Positions 49,447 to 58,451 of a stretch of 64,000 nt of DNA are shown here, piece by piece. This DNA comes from CAZEHS01 sp964424355 (GTDB lineage: Bacteria; Bacillota; Clostridia; Peptostreptococcales; Acidaminobacteraceae), in assembly GCA_964424355.1 (NCBI GenBank), contig CAYRIO010000001.1:1-64000 (forward strand), written 5' to 3'. The position numbers and the translations under genes were made by a program. The notes beneath the pieces were generated by a model, which saw only the letters and a program-made list of their open reading frames with translations, had not been told where the DNA came from and did not search any database. Every line of letters begins with the position of its first letter. The stretch's first letter is position 1.

Positions 49447-49899
49447 ATGAATGACGCGATGTTTCGGATGATGGAACTTTATCAGCAGGGCTTCTGCTGC
49501 AGTCAGATCTTGATCATGCTGGGCCTGGAAGCCCAAGGGAAGACCGACCCGGACCTGGTTCGGGCCATGGGAGGCCTTTGCGGAGGAATCGGCTACAGCG
49601 GAAAAAACTGCGGCGCACTGACCGGTGCGGTGTGTCTTCTGTCGATGTATGTAGGGCGGGGAGCTCCGGAAGAGCGGGAGCTGCTCTTTGCCCGCAGTAT
49701 GATCGATGAGCTGGTTCAGTGGTTTGACGATGCGTATGGTACCCGTTATGGCAGCGTGGATTGCACCAGCATTCTTGAAAACGAACCGACCAACCGCATT
49801 TCCCGCTGTCCGCAGATCATCTTTGAGGCCTATGAAAAAGTGGTTGAAATTCTGGAGCAGAACAGGCTGAGCTTGGCAGGGAGGACGGAGGAAGAATGA
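49447..49899 (+). CDS. C-GCAxxG-C-C protein 2 (DVU1555-like)
   Basis: A 150-residue family member: GFCCSQILIMLG, GGLCGGIGYSGKNCGALTGAV (quoted in part) and later cysteines in SVDCTSIL and RCPQII. ATG 49447 after GGGAGGTCGAGAC. Its stop overlaps a short coupled ORF. It corresponds to the DVU_1555 member of the block. Confidence 0.83.
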   Translation: MNDAMFRMMELYQQGFCCSQILIMLGLEAQGKTDPDLVRAMGGLCGGIGYSGKNCGALTGAVCLLSMYVGRGAPEERELLFARSMIDELVQWFDDAYGTRYGSVDCTSILENEPTNRISRCPQIIFEAYEKVVEILEQNRLSLAGRTEEE

Positions 49900-50018
49900 A
49901 AAATGACATTTGGCATGAAATGTTCAACCTGTTGACCCATGGTGAAAGCTTTGTTACGGTGGCCATCGTGGCTGAATTGATCTGCATCCGTGGGGAGAAG
50001 AGCCATGGGCCCGCATAA
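49896..50018 (+). pseudogene. XdhC N-terminal remnant or small coupled ORF
   Basis: A 40-residue frame starting in an ATGA overlap with the previous stop: MKNDIWHEMFNLLTHGESF then VTVAIVAELICIRGE. The W..E....L..GESF.T.A.V run resembles the first 25-30 residues of XdhC/CoxI proteins. Then the similarity stops and the frame overlaps the start of the NTP-transferase gene. It may be a decayed xdhC whose remainder was lost; the intact XdhC-type gene is at 55973. Confidence 0.5.
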
Positions 50019-51141
50019 TATTGCAGCCCTTATTCTGGCCGGCGGGCGCTCATCCCGGATGGGAGCATTGAAACCCTTGCATCAACTGGATGGCAAGCCG
50101 GTTATCCAGTGGGCGGTTGAGGTGTTCAGGCAGGCAGCCGTGAAGGATATCTGTGTGGTACTGGGCTTTCATTCCGAAAAACTCTTGTCGGTTCTGGAAG
50201 CATTGAATGTCCGAACCGTCATCAACCCGGAACCGGAGCGGGGGATGTTCTCCTCCGTACAGGCAGGGCTTCAGACATTCGGTGCCGATGTGGACGGGTT
50301 CTTTCTGCTTCCGGCGGATATGCCGATGATTCGGAGCCGGACAGTGGACAGACTTCTTGAGGTTTGCGACAGTTCCCTGCACAGCGTGTTTTATCCGGCG
50401 TATCTCGGTGAGCGGGGGCACCCGCCGCTGATTAAGCGGAGCTGCTTCCCTGAGATTCTATCTGCCGCATCGGAGGGGAATCTCAGGGCTGTCCTGGAAG
50501 GCTTTGAACTGGATTCTATGGAGGTGGGGTGTGCCGATTCAGGCATCCTCATGGACATGGATACACCGGAGGACTACCACATGATGAAAAACCATTGTGA
50601 GCATAAATCCACGCCCACTGAAGGGGAGTGCGCCATGCTTTTCAGACAGTACCGGACCCCTGAACCGGTAATCCGCCATGGAAAAGCGGTTGCAGCAGTT
50701 GCATCGGAGATAGCCGGGCGACTGAACCGGGAGGCCCATCTGGGTCTGGATATTCCCCTCATCTATGCGGCGAGTCTTTTGCACGACATTGCCAGGTGCG
50801 AACCAAACCACGGCCAGGTGGGGGCGGATATCGTCTCACTGGAAGGCTTTTCAGCTCTTTCAGAGAGCATTGCCGTGCATATGGATCTCCAGCTTCCCAT
50901 CGGTGAATTCGAAATCGGCTGCAAGGAAATCCTGTATCTGTCCGACAAAATGGTGGAGGAAGACCGGTTCATGCCTCTGGAGCAGCGATTTTCCAATGCG
51001 GTCCAGCGGAAAACATCGGTCGCAGCGGTCTCTGAAAAGGTGGCATCCAGACTGCTGACAGCGCAGCGGATTAAACGAAAGATAGAGAATCATCTGGGCA
51101 TTGAGGATCTGTACACCGCCCTGTATCCTCAAGCGCAGTAA
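50005..51141 (+). CDS. MobA-like NTP transferase fused to HD domain (DVU1551-like)
   Basis: A 378-residue fusion. The NTP_transf_3 domain (ALILAGGRSSRMGALKPL, LPADMPMIRSRTVDRL) suits cytidylyl or guanylyl transfer to molybdopterin (MocA/MobA type). The C-terminal HD domain (IYAASLLHDIARCEPNHG, IVSLEGF) may hydrolyse a nucleotide or phosphodiester. ATG 50005 after GGGGAGAAGAGCC. From memory it matches the DVU_1551 family. It probably makes the dinucleotide form of the cofactor. Confidence 0.85.
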   Translation: MGPHNIAALILAGGRSSRMGALKPLHQLDGKPVIQWAVEVFRQAAVKDICVVLGFHSEKLLSVLEALNVRTVINPEPERGMFSSVQAGLQTFGADVDGFFLLPADMPMIRSRTVDRLLEVCDSSLHSVFYPAYLGERGHPPLIKRSCFPEILSAASEGNLRAVLEGFELDSMEVGCADSGILMDMDTPEDYHMMKNHCEHKSTPTEGECAMLFRQYRTPEPVIRHGKAVAAVASEIAGRLNREAHLGLDIPLIYAASLLHDIARCEPNHGQVGADIVSLEGFSALSESIAVHMDLQLPIGEFEIGCKEILYLSDKMVEEDRFMPLEQRFSNAVQRKTSVAAVSEKVASRLLTAQRIKRKIENHLGIEDLYTALYPQAQ

Positions 51142-51163
51142 GAAAAACCGGAGGGGCATAACG

Positions 51164-52546
51164 ATGACCAACGAACGCGTCTACGCAGAAACAGAAAGTG
51201 TATGCCCGGAGTGCCTGAAACGGATTCCGGCTCAGAAGCGGATTGTCGGAGACCAGGTTTATCTGGTGAAGTCATGTCCGGACCATGGGGAATTCCGCGT
51301 GCTCATTTGGAAGGGGGAGCCGGGTATCGCCACATGGGTCAATAACAAGACGCCATCCACACCGGAACACTGCGCCACAGCGGTGGACAAGGGATGCCCC
51401 TACGACTGCGGACTCTGTGCGGATCACCGTCAGCAGACCTGCTGCGTTCTTTTGGAAATCACCCAGCGGTGCAATCTGAAGTGCCCTGTCTGCTTTGCTT
51501 CATCCGGTGATAACTGTGAGGAAGATCCTACTCTTCAGGAGATTGAAGGGTGGTACCGCATGCTGATGGCAAGCGGAGGCCCATACAATATACAGCTTTC
51601 TGGAGGGGAGCCCACCCTGCGGGCAGATTTGCCGGAAATCATTGCCATGGGGCGGCGGATGGGATTCGAGTTCATTCAGTTGAACACCAACGGACTTTTG
51701 CTGGCCCGGGATTTGGATTATGTGAAACGCTTGGCTGAAGCGGGCCTCAGCTGTGTTTTCCTTCAGTTTGACGGCACAAACGATATGATTTTCAAACAGA
51801 TTCGAGGTCAGGCTCTGCTGGAGGAGAAGATACGGGCCATTGCACACTGCGAAGCGTGCGGAATCGGTGTGGTGCTGGTACCCACCGTCGTCCCCGATGT
51901 GAATACGGAGGATTTGGGGGAGATCATCCGGTTTGCGGCGGACCACATGCCCGGGGTACGGGGGGTGCATTTCCAGCCCATCAGCTACTTCGGCAGGTAT
52001 CCTGACAATCCCCCGGTCGACCGGATCACCATCCCCCACCTGCTCAGAGCCATTGAACACCAGACCCATGGAGAAATGACCGCAGCCAGCTTCCTGCCAC
52101 CCGGCGGAGAGCATGCCAGCTGTTCTTTTCATGGGAATTTCATTCTGATGCCGGATGGACATTTCAAACCAACCACGACCTTTAAGAGCGGAAAATCCTG
52201 CTGCGGTCCTTCCACAGCGGCGGAAGGTTCCCGGAATGCCAGGCGCTTTGTTGCCAAGCAGTGGTCTGCGCCCAAATGCTGCAGTCCCCAGGCGAAGGGT
52301 CTGGCCGTGGAGGCCCGGAAGGACCCCATGCCCCTTGTGCCGGACACCTCCAGTCTGGATCATTACCTGGCCCGGGCAGGAACGTACACCCTTGCGGTCT
52401 CCGGAATGCTCTTCCAGGACGCCTGGACTTTGGATTTGGAACGGCTGAAGGCGTGTCTGATCCATGTGGTGAGCCGTGAGGGGAAACTGATTCCCTTCTG
52501 TGCCTACAATCTGACAGACCGGTGGGGCCGCAGCCTCTACCGATAA
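51164..52546 (+). CDS. trsS: Radical SAM protein TrsS-like
   Basis: A 460-residue radical SAM protein. It starts with a double-cysteine element (SVCPECLKRIPAQ, KSCPDHGEFRV); the radical SAM motif is RCNLKCPVC (C-x3-C-x2-C), and a C-terminal cysteine-rich region (SGKSCCGPSTAAEG and APKCCSPQ) may bind further clusters. It resembles the TrsS family of (seleno)proteins; this copy uses Cys where some relatives have Sec. ATG 51164 after GGAGGGGCATAACG. Its function in the block is not established. Confidence 0.83.
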   Translation: MTNERVYAETESVCPECLKRIPAQKRIVGDQVYLVKSCPDHGEFRVLIWKGEPGIATWVNNKTPSTPEHCATAVDKGCPYDCGLCADHRQQTCCVLLEITQRCNLKCPVCFASSGDNCEEDPTLQEIEGWYRMLMASGGPYNIQLSGGEPTLRADLPEIIAMGRRMGFEFIQLNTNGLLLARDLDYVKRLAEAGLSCVFLQFDGTNDMIFKQIRGQALLEEKIRAIAHCEACGIGVVLVPTVVPDVNTEDLGEIIRFAADHMPGVRGVHFQPISYFGRYPDNPPVDRITIPHLLRAIEHQTHGEMTAASFLPPGGEHASCSFHGNFILMPDGHFKPTTTFKSGKSCCGPSTAAEGSRNARRFVAKQWSAPKCCSPQAKGLAVEARKDPMPLVPDTSSLDHYLARAGTYTLAVSGMLFQDAWTLDLERLKACLIHVVSREGKLIPFCAYNLTDRWGRSLYR

Positions 52547-52562
52547 GGGGGAAGACCAAGCC

Positions 52563-53867
52563 ATGAGAGATGTGACGAGAGACTATTTACCCCTGGATAC
52601 CTGGGTGGGCCAGCGGATCGGTGCAGAAGAAGGAAAGCTGACGCCGGAAATGATCCGGGCGTATCAGCAGAAAAAACTTCAGGAGACCATCACGTACGCA
52701 TCCCAAAACAGCCCCTTTCATCGACGCCTGACGGAGAAGCATCCTGGGGAATGGCAGGAGGTTCCCTTTACGACCCAAGAGGATATCCGGTTTCAGGGCC
52801 TTCAGATGCTGTGCATCTCTCAGGGGGAAATCGGCAGGGTCGTCACCCTGGAAACCTCTGGAACCTCCGGACCCCCCAAGCGGCTTTACTTCACCGGAGA
52901 GGACCAGGACAACACCATTGAATTTTTCCGGGCCGGAATGGCGACGTTCACCGCCCCTGGCCAGCGGGTTCTCATCCTCCTTCCGGGGGAGCGTCCCGGG
53001 AGCATCGGCTCTCTCCTGCATTCAGCGATTGAAGGTCTTGGGGCACATCCGATACCTCACGGGATGGCCCGGAATCTTCTAGAAACCCACCAGAAGCTGA
53101 TGGACTCGAAAGCGGATATCCTCGTGGGGGTGCCATCCCAGATTTTGGCCCTGGCCCGGTACAGCGAGGGGACTGATTCGGCGCACAAAGCGACTGTCAG
53201 TCGAATCCTGCTCAGCACGGATTACGTCTCCGAAACGGTTGTCCGCGAGCTTAAGCGGATCTGGGGCTGTGAGGTGTACCGGTATTACGGCATGACCGAA
53301 GCGGGCTTGGGCTGGGGTATCGAATGCGCCTGCCATAACGGCTATCACCTGTATGAGGCGGATTTTTTCACGGAAATGGTGTGCCCGGATACTGGACAGC
53401 CGGTGCCGGACGGTCAGGCGGGGGAAGTGGTTTTCACCACACTGACCCGAAAAGGCATGCCCATGATCCGGTACCGCACCGGGGATTTGTCCCGCTTCAT
53501 TCCGGAACCCTGCCCCTGCGGTTCTAAGCTGCGGAGGCTGGATACCATCCGGGTTCGGACTGACGGCGTAAAGAAGCTTAAGAATGGCGGCACCTTCACC
53601 ATGGGGGAGCTGGACGATGTGCTGCTGGATCTTCCGGGAATACTGGATTTCAAAGCCGCATTGATGGAGGCAGAGGGGTGTGACACGCTGAGCATCCAAG
53701 CGGAATTCCTATACGCATCCTTAAAGGACTCTGCAGTGATTGAACGGCTGGGCCGGATCACGAGCCTTGCCAAAGCCCAGGAAAATGACTTGCTGAAGGT
53801 GGAGGTGCATCCCATCGACTATGATTCCCGATTTGTTCCGGCAATCGGGAAAAGAAAAATAACGTGA
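52563..53867 (+). CDS. AMP-dependent ligase-like protein (DVU1553-like)
   Basis: A 434-residue adenylate-forming enzyme of the PaaK/phenylacetate-CoA-ligase fold: TLETSGTSGPPKRLYF (P-loop-like T-S-G-T-S-G), YRYYGMTEAGLGWGIEC, and ALTRKGMPMIRYRTGDLSRF-type catalytic region. Cysteines in CPCGSK suggest a zinc site. It is shorter at the end than typical ligases. It follows the radical SAM gene by 16 bases, and its end overlaps the next frame. From memory, DVU_1553-family. Confidence 0.82.
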   Translation: MRDVTRDYLPLDTWVGQRIGAEEGKLTPEMIRAYQQKKLQETITYASQNSPFHRRLTEKHPGEWQEVPFTTQEDIRFQGLQMLCISQGEIGRVVTLETSGTSGPPKRLYFTGEDQDNTIEFFRAGMATFTAPGQRVLILLPGERPGSIGSLLHSAIEGLGAHPIPHGMARNLLETHQKLMDSKADILVGVPSQILALARYSEGTDSAHKATVSRILLSTDYVSETVVRELKRIWGCEVYRYYGMTEAGLGWGIECACHNGYHLYEADFFTEMVCPDTGQPVPDGQAGEVVFTTLTRKGMPMIRYRTGDLSRFIPEPCPCGSKLRRLDTIRVRTDGVKKLKNGGTFTMGELDDVLLDLPGILDFKAALMEAEGCDTLSIQAEFLYASLKDSAVIERLGRITSLAKAQENDLLKVEVHPIDYDSRFVPAIGKRKIT

Positions 53868-53884
53868 AGAGGATCGGAGTGGCC

Positions 53885-54487
53885 ATGGGAAAGAAAGTGA
53901 TTTATCTGATTAGGCACGGAAAGCCGGAGCAGGGGGATGAACAGCGGCGGTTTATCGGGCAGGTTGACCTGCCCCTCAGTGCGGAGGGGCAGCGGCAGGC
54001 ACAGATCCTCGGAGAAAAACTTCAATCAAGAAAAATCGATGCCGTCTATTGCAGCGATCTCATCCGATCCGTGGAAACCTCACGGCCGATTGCCGCGCTC
54101 CAGCACCTGGAGTCCATATCCTTGCCGCAGCTGCGGGAAATCAATCTGGGGAAGTGGGATGGGGTCACCTTCTCGGAAATTGCCCGTATCTACCCCAAGG
54201 AGTTCCGCCAGCGGGGGAATGATATCGTCTATTTCCGTCCGCCTGAGGGTGAAAGCTTTGCAGACTGCAATACTCGGGCCCTGGCTGCCTTTCAGGAAAT
54301 CTGCCGGACAGGCCATGAAAACATCGTGATTGTAGGGCATGCCGGCGTCAACCGGCTGCTCCTGTGCCACATCCTGGGAATGCCCCTCAACAATCTGTTC
54401 CGGATTGCGCAAAGCTATGCCTGCATGAACGTAATCATTGCAAATGAAACATCATATCAGGTCAACGCCCTCAACATGATTATCTGA
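53885..54487 (+). CDS. Histidine phosphatase family protein
   Basis: A 200-residue phosphoglycerate-mutase-like phosphatase: LIRHGKPEQG (RHG catalytic), then VYCSDLIRSVETSRP, LREINLGKWDG and IVGHAGVNRLLL (second H). Related members include CobC (alpha-ribazole phosphatase). ATG 53885 with GGAG upstream; a GTG at 53864 overlaps the previous stop. Its role here is unclear; it may clear a nucleotide intermediate of the cofactor path. Confidence 0.82.
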   Translation: MGKKVIYLIRHGKPEQGDEQRRFIGQVDLPLSAEGQRQAQILGEKLQSRKIDAVYCSDLIRSVETSRPIAALQHLESISLPQLREINLGKWDGVTFSEIARIYPKEFRQRGNDIVYFRPPEGESFADCNTRALAAFQEICRTGHENIVIVGHAGVNRLLLCHILGMPLNNLFRIAQSYACMNVIIANETSYQVNALNMII

Positions 54488-54532
54488 ATGCCATGGGGAG
54501 ATTCTTTTAAAACGGAACAAGGAGGTAAGACA

Positions 54533-54706
54533 ATGGAACAGAATATGTGTCCCACCTGCGGGAAATCCATAGAGAACAATGTGATCTATAAATGTGTGCG
54601 GTGCTTCACTGAATATTGCATCACCTGTGAAAATAGCCGCAGCGGCCGTGTGTGCCCGAAATGCGGCATGGGTCCGCGGATGATTATCGGATTGGATAAA
54701 AAATAG
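54533..54706 (+). CDS. Small zinc-ribbon protein
   Basis: A 57-residue protein with four C-x2-C pairs: CPTCGKSI, CVRCFTEYC, ITCENSR and CPKCGMGP. Double zinc-ribbon type; function unknown. ATG after GGAGGTAAGACA. Twelve bases separate it from the next small gene. Confidence 0.75.
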   Translation: MEQNMCPTCGKSIENNVIYKCVRCFTEYCITCENSRSGRVCPKCGMGPRMIIGLDKK

Positions 54707-54718
54707 GCTGAGGGGCAG

Positions 54719-55018
54719 GTGAGTACAGTGAATATCACGATACCAGAAGAGGATTTGCTGGAATGCATTGAGGCGGATCGGGTTACAATCGAGGTTGCCG
54801 ATAAAGTCACGGGGCGGATTTTCCGCAGAGAGGTGCCGCTGCATTACCTGGAAAATCACAATGGACTGATGCTGTCCGGTGAAAATCCCTCCGGTGAATC
54901 TGTTCAGATTGCATTCCTTTCGGATGCGGCACTGGATAAGATGAAGGACTTGCTGGGTCAGGGGCCTGATCAGCCCCGATGCGGCCATGAGCACGATAAA
55001 AAGGAGTCCATTGTATAG
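54719..55018 (+). CDS. Small hypothetical protein
   Basis: A 99-residue protein (VNITIPEEDLLECIEADRV; LSGENPSGESVQIAFLSD). No family recognised; predicted as a beta-rich small domain with a charged His-containing tail (CGHEHDKKES). GTG start at 54719 after GAGGGGCAG. Last gene of the block. Confidence 0.6.
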   Translation: MSTVNITIPEEDLLECIEADRVTIEVADKVTGRIFRREVPLHYLENHNGLMLSGENPSGESVQIAFLSDAALDKMKDLLGQGPDQPRCGHEHDKKESIV

Positions 55019-55166
55019 CCCCATCTCCCCCACGATAACCGGCTAAAGATTTTCCTCAGAGGAGAGCAGGAACTGCTGCTTTGATGAAATTCTGGCTCGT
55101 GATATACTCAAAACAGTGAAAACCCAGTCATCAAATGGGCTGGAACACGGACCGGAGGTCGGAAAA

Positions 55167-55955
55167 ATGTTATCAATGAAAGGAATCCTGATTACGGCAG
55201 CGGCGCTTTTCTTTGCCGTGGGGTGTACCCCTCAGGCAACGGTGTCATCGGTGCCTCAAAAGGAAGTGACCGTAGCGGCTGCATCCAGTATGCAGGCTGT
55301 TTTAACAGAGGCAGGGACCCTCTATGAAAAAGAACATCCGGAAATCAAGCTCACCTTCATCTTCGCCGGTTCAGGGACCCTGCAGAACCAGATAGAAGAA
55401 GGCGCTGGGGTAGACCTCTTCATTTCCGCCGGCGAAAAGCAGATGCAGGCCCTTCAGGATAAGGGACTCCTCCGTGAAGGTTCGTTGAAATTGCTGGTGA
55501 GCAACAAGATGATGGTGATCGTTCCCAAGGGGGAGAAGGCGCCTGGGAATCTACAGGAGCTGTCGGATCCGATTTTCAAGGCCATTGCCGCGGGGAACCC
55601 GGAATCTGTTCCTGCGGGAGCTTACGCAAAGGAGGCCCTTGTATCGGCGGGGCTGTTTGATACGATTCAGGGGCGTCTGGTTCAGGGGAAGGATGTCCGC
55701 GAAGTTTTAACGTGGGTTGAAACAGGAAATGCCGATGTGGGTTTTGTATACAGCAGTGATATAAACGGGTCAGATAAAGTAGACGTAGCCTTTGAAGTGG
55801 ATCCCAGCCTCCATAAGCCCATTGTCTATCCGGCAGCAGTGATTAAAGACGGGGCTCGGGCAGATGAAGCTGACGGATTTTTAGCGTATCTCGCAGGTGA
55901 CAGTGCGCAGCAGCTATTCAAAAGCCATGGTTTCTCTGGGACAACACAGGAGTGA
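55167..55955 (+). CDS. modA: Molybdate-binding lipoprotein ModA
   Basis: A 262-residue periplasmic-type binding protein: signal peptide with lipobox (FFAVGC), then VTVAAASSMQAVLTEAG, FIFAGSGTLQNQIEEGAGVDLFIS and GFVYSSDINGSDKVDVAF, the usual ModA ligand region. ATG 55167 after GGAGGTCGGAAAA. No modB or modC genes are nearby, which is unusual for this binding protein. It overlaps the xdhC-type frame by a few bases before its chosen start. Confidence 0.85.
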   Translation: MLSMKGILITAAALFFAVGCTPQATVSSVPQKEVTVAAASSMQAVLTEAGTLYEKEHPEIKLTFIFAGSGTLQNQIEEGAGVDLFISAGEKQMQALQDKGLLREGSLKLLVSNKMMVIVPKGEKAPGNLQELSDPIFKAIAAGNPESVPAGAYAKEALVSAGLFDTIQGRLVQGKDVREVLTWVETGNADVGFVYSSDINGSDKVDVAFEVDPSLHKPIVYPAAVIKDGARADEADGFLAYLAGDSAQQLFKSHGFSGTTQE

Positions 55956-55972
55956 ACAGGGGAGAGAACGGT

Positions 55973-57028
55973 ATGAAAACGGATGTCTATAAGAGACTGA
56001 TCAATACGCTCGATCAAGGATCCAGAGCCCTGATGCTGACGATCCTGCACAAAGAATCCCTGCAGTCAGAGCGATACTGCTTAACAGAAAAAGATGTGGA
56101 GGATGCCCCCTTCCTGAAGGGGATCTCGGCAGAGGCACTCCTGACTGCCCGTGAGGCACTGAGGGGCGGGCGTCTGGGATGGCAAGAGGGGGCTGATGGC
56201 AGCTATATCCTGGCAGAGCCCAGTTCTCCGGAACCGAAGCTCCTTGTGCTGGGGGGCGGCCATATCGCCAAGCCATTGGTTGGATTCGGAGCGAAGCTGG
56301 GATTTCAGGTGACGGTGTGTGATGACCGCCCTGCTTTTGCCAATGAAGACCGGTTTCCTGATGCCCAGCGTGTGATCTGTGAATCCTTTGAGAACTGTTT
56401 TCAGCAGGTTTCTGTGAATGCCTCAACCTTTGTCGTGATCATCACCCGGGGGCATCGCCATGATATGGACTGTTTCCGAAAAGTGGCCAAGTGTGAAATG
56501 GCCTATGTCGGGATGATCGGCTCCCGACGGCGGATTGTCGGCCTCAAAGCCCAGCTGCTGGAGGAAGGGTATTCCACAGAGCAGCTGGACCGGCTCCATG
56601 CGCCGATTGGTCTTGCCATTGGCGCAGTAACGCCGGAGGAGATTGCCCTGTCAATCATCGCCCAGGTCGTCAGCGTCCGTCGGACAGGGATTGATGGGGC
56701 CGGGACCGTGAACAGTCCGGAACTGAATGTTGAGGTATTGGAAGAGTTAAGCGTGGATAAAGAAGAGCCGCGGGCTATCGTCACGGTCATTGGGACAAAG
56801 GGCTCCGTGCCCCGGAAGGAAGGGGCAAAGATGGTGGTTTGGCCCTATGGCAGGACCCTGGGCAGCATCGGTGGCGGTTGCAGTGAGAGTGAAGTGATCG
56901 GCATCGCCCGAGACATGATTCAGAAAGGTGGCTTTTACATCCACCGGGTGGATATGACAGGCCAAGTCGCGGAGGATGAAGGGATGGTCTGTGGCGGCAT
57001 CATGGATGTTCTGATAGAGGCTTATTGA
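55973..57028 (+). CDS. XdhC-family maturation protein (rearranged domain order)
   Basis: A 351-residue XdhC/CoxI protein with the Rossmann XdhC_C domain first (LLVLGGGHIAKPLVGFGAKLG, GLAIGAVTPEEIALSIIAQVV) and the CoxI domain last (VTVIGTKGSVPRKEGAKMVV, GSIGGGCSE). The order differs from canonical XdhC. The protein helps insert (sulfurated) molybdenum cofactor in xanthine dehydrogenase-type enzymes, so it fits the hydroxylase at 43253. ATG 55973 after GGGGAGAGAACGGT. Confidence 0.85.
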   Translation: MKTDVYKRLINTLDQGSRALMLTILHKESLQSERYCLTEKDVEDAPFLKGISAEALLTAREALRGGRLGWQEGADGSYILAEPSSPEPKLLVLGGGHIAKPLVGFGAKLGFQVTVCDDRPAFANEDRFPDAQRVICESFENCFQQVSVNASTFVVIITRGHRHDMDCFRKVAKCEMAYVGMIGSRRRIVGLKAQLLEEGYSTEQLDRLHAPIGLAIGAVTPEEIALSIIAQVVSVRRTGIDGAGTVNSPELNVEVLEELSVDKEEPRAIVTVIGTKGSVPRKEGAKMVVWPYGRTLGSIGGGCSESEVIGIARDMIQKGGFYIHRVDMTGQVAEDEGMVCGGIMDVLIEAY

Positions 57029-57127
57029 AAGGATATCCAGAGATGAGCACCATTCCATTTTAATATTCCCGAAGACGGGCTTTTATTGTGTGTGAAGAAG
57101 AAAGGCCAGTAAGGAGAAACCGTCAAA

Positions 57128-57165
57128 AAGCCCCTGACACTTATGGAATCTTGCGTCAGGGGCTT
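57128..57165. terminator. Bidirectional terminator
   Basis: AAGCCCCTGAC (57128-57138) pairs with GTCAGGGGCTT (57155-57165). It sits between the convergent xdhC-type and TSUP genes. Confidence 0.75.
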
Positions 57166-57170
57166 CGTGA

Positions 57171-57926
57171 TCATAGGAAAAGTTTAAAGGAAGCAATGGC
57201 TGTCATTCCGATGATCACCCATCGGAAGTGTTTGTCATTGATGATGCGAAGAACTTTAACCCCCAATAAAGCACCAACGGTTATTGCCGGAATCATGCAG
57301 ATGGCCAGGATGAGCGTCTGGGTAGAGATGTTATGCCAAACGAATATCTGCAAGGGGACCTTCATCAAATTGTTGATGAGAAAAAACCAGGCAGTGGTTC
57401 CCATGAAATCATATTTTTTAAAGCCCTTTGCCAGCAGGTACACACTGAAAATGGGCCCCGCCGCATTGCCGATCATGGATGTGAAGCCGCACAGGACACC
57501 GAGAAAGACATAGAGAGTGGTGCTTCGAGGAACCTTCAGATCCGCGCCACGGATTTCAGTGTAAATAAGAATCCCCAGGCAGATCAGCACGGAGACTGCA
57601 ATGAGTGCCTTGAACTGACTGTCATTGATCCGGTTCCCTACGACTACCCCCAAAATTAATCCAGCAAGGTTCCACGGCATCAAATTTTTAATTTCATGCC
57701 ATTCAGCATGTCTGCTGTAATACGCAATAGCAAAGATGTCTCCAACGATCAGCATCGGAAGAATGATTCCGGTAGAATCCTTTCCTCCGAAAACAGCGGC
57801 AAGGACAGGGACAGCAAGAATCATGGCGCTGCTCAGCCCCGTTTTTGAAAATCCCAAGAGGGCAGAGGAGGCAATGATACTGAGCCACTGCCACGTTGTC
57901 AAATCAAACGAATGTAAGATGCCCAT
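57171..57926 (-). CDS. TSUP-family permease (TauE/SafE type)
   Basis: A 251-residue membrane protein with about eight segments: WLSIIASSALLGFSKTGLSS and GFTSMIGNAAGPIFSVYLLAKG, the TauE/SafE signatures. It exports or imports sulfite, sulfonates or small anions. The ATG at 57926 has AGAGGACTACA upstream; an in-frame ATG at 57956 has a weaker site. No partner gene is adjacent. Confidence 0.83.
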   Translation of the reverse strand: MGILHSFDLTTWQWLSIIASSALLGFSKTGLSSAMILAVPVLAAVFGGKDSTGIILPMLIVGDIFAIAYYSRHAEWHEIKNLMPWNLAGLILGVVVGNRINDSQFKALIAVSVLICLGILIYTEIRGADLKVPRSTTLYVFLGVLCGFTSMIGNAAGPIFSVYLLAKGFKKYDFMGTTAWFFLINNLMKVPLQIFVWHNISTQTLILAICMIPAITVGALLGVKVLRIINDKHFRWVIIGMTAIASFKLFL

Positions 57927-58057
57927 TGTAGTCCTCTGTTTTTGAGTCTTTTTCATTGCGGTGTGGTATTTAGAGAAGGAGATTGGCTTTCGACAGCGAA
58001 TATCGTATACATGACGTTAAGGATTCTGAAAAATCAGACGAACCAAGGAGGCCTTCG

Positions 58058-58441
58058 ATGATAGAAGTGACAGCTGCCATCGTGATGGATCAGGGGCAGG
58101 TATTGATTGCGCAAAAGGAGAGCACCCATAAGCTTGCAGGGCTCTGGGAGTTTCCCGGTGGGAAAATGGAGCCGGGTGAAACGCCGGAAGAATGTCTGGT
58201 GCGGGAGCTGGACGAAGAACTGGGAATCACGATAGAAATCACAGATTTTTTTGCTGAGTACACCTTTGCTTTGGAAACGGCGGTATTGCATCTGAAAGGC
58301 TACAAGGCCCGTGTTACCGGCGGCGCTTTGACGCTGCACGAGCATGATGACGCACGCTGGGTCGCTGTTTCAGAGCTTTCACAGTATGCCTTCGTGCCAT
58401 CGGATATGGGCTTTGTGGAACAGCTGCTGAACAATCTATAA
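58058..58441 (+). CDS. MutT-type Nudix hydrolase
   Basis: A 127-residue Nudix hydrolase; the full box GKMEPGETPEECLVRELDEE (G-x5-E-x7-REUxEExGU) continues with LGI. It probably sanitises oxidised nucleoside triphosphates (8-oxo-dGTP). ATG 58058 after AAGGAGGCCTTCG. It is convergent with the carboxypeptidase gene 10 bases away. Confidence 0.88.
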   Translation: MIEVTAAIVMDQGQVLIAQKESTHKLAGLWEFPGGKMEPGETPEECLVRELDEELGITIEITDFFAEYTFALETAVLHLKGYKARVTGGALTLHEHDDARWVAVSELSQYAFVPSDMGFVEQLLNNL

Positions 58442-58451
58442 TTCCAAAAGG

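Noticed and set aside
51164..52546. Selenocysteine in the TrsS-like protein
   Set aside because: The frame is continuous without an internal UGA; the positions where relatives may have Sec are Cys here.
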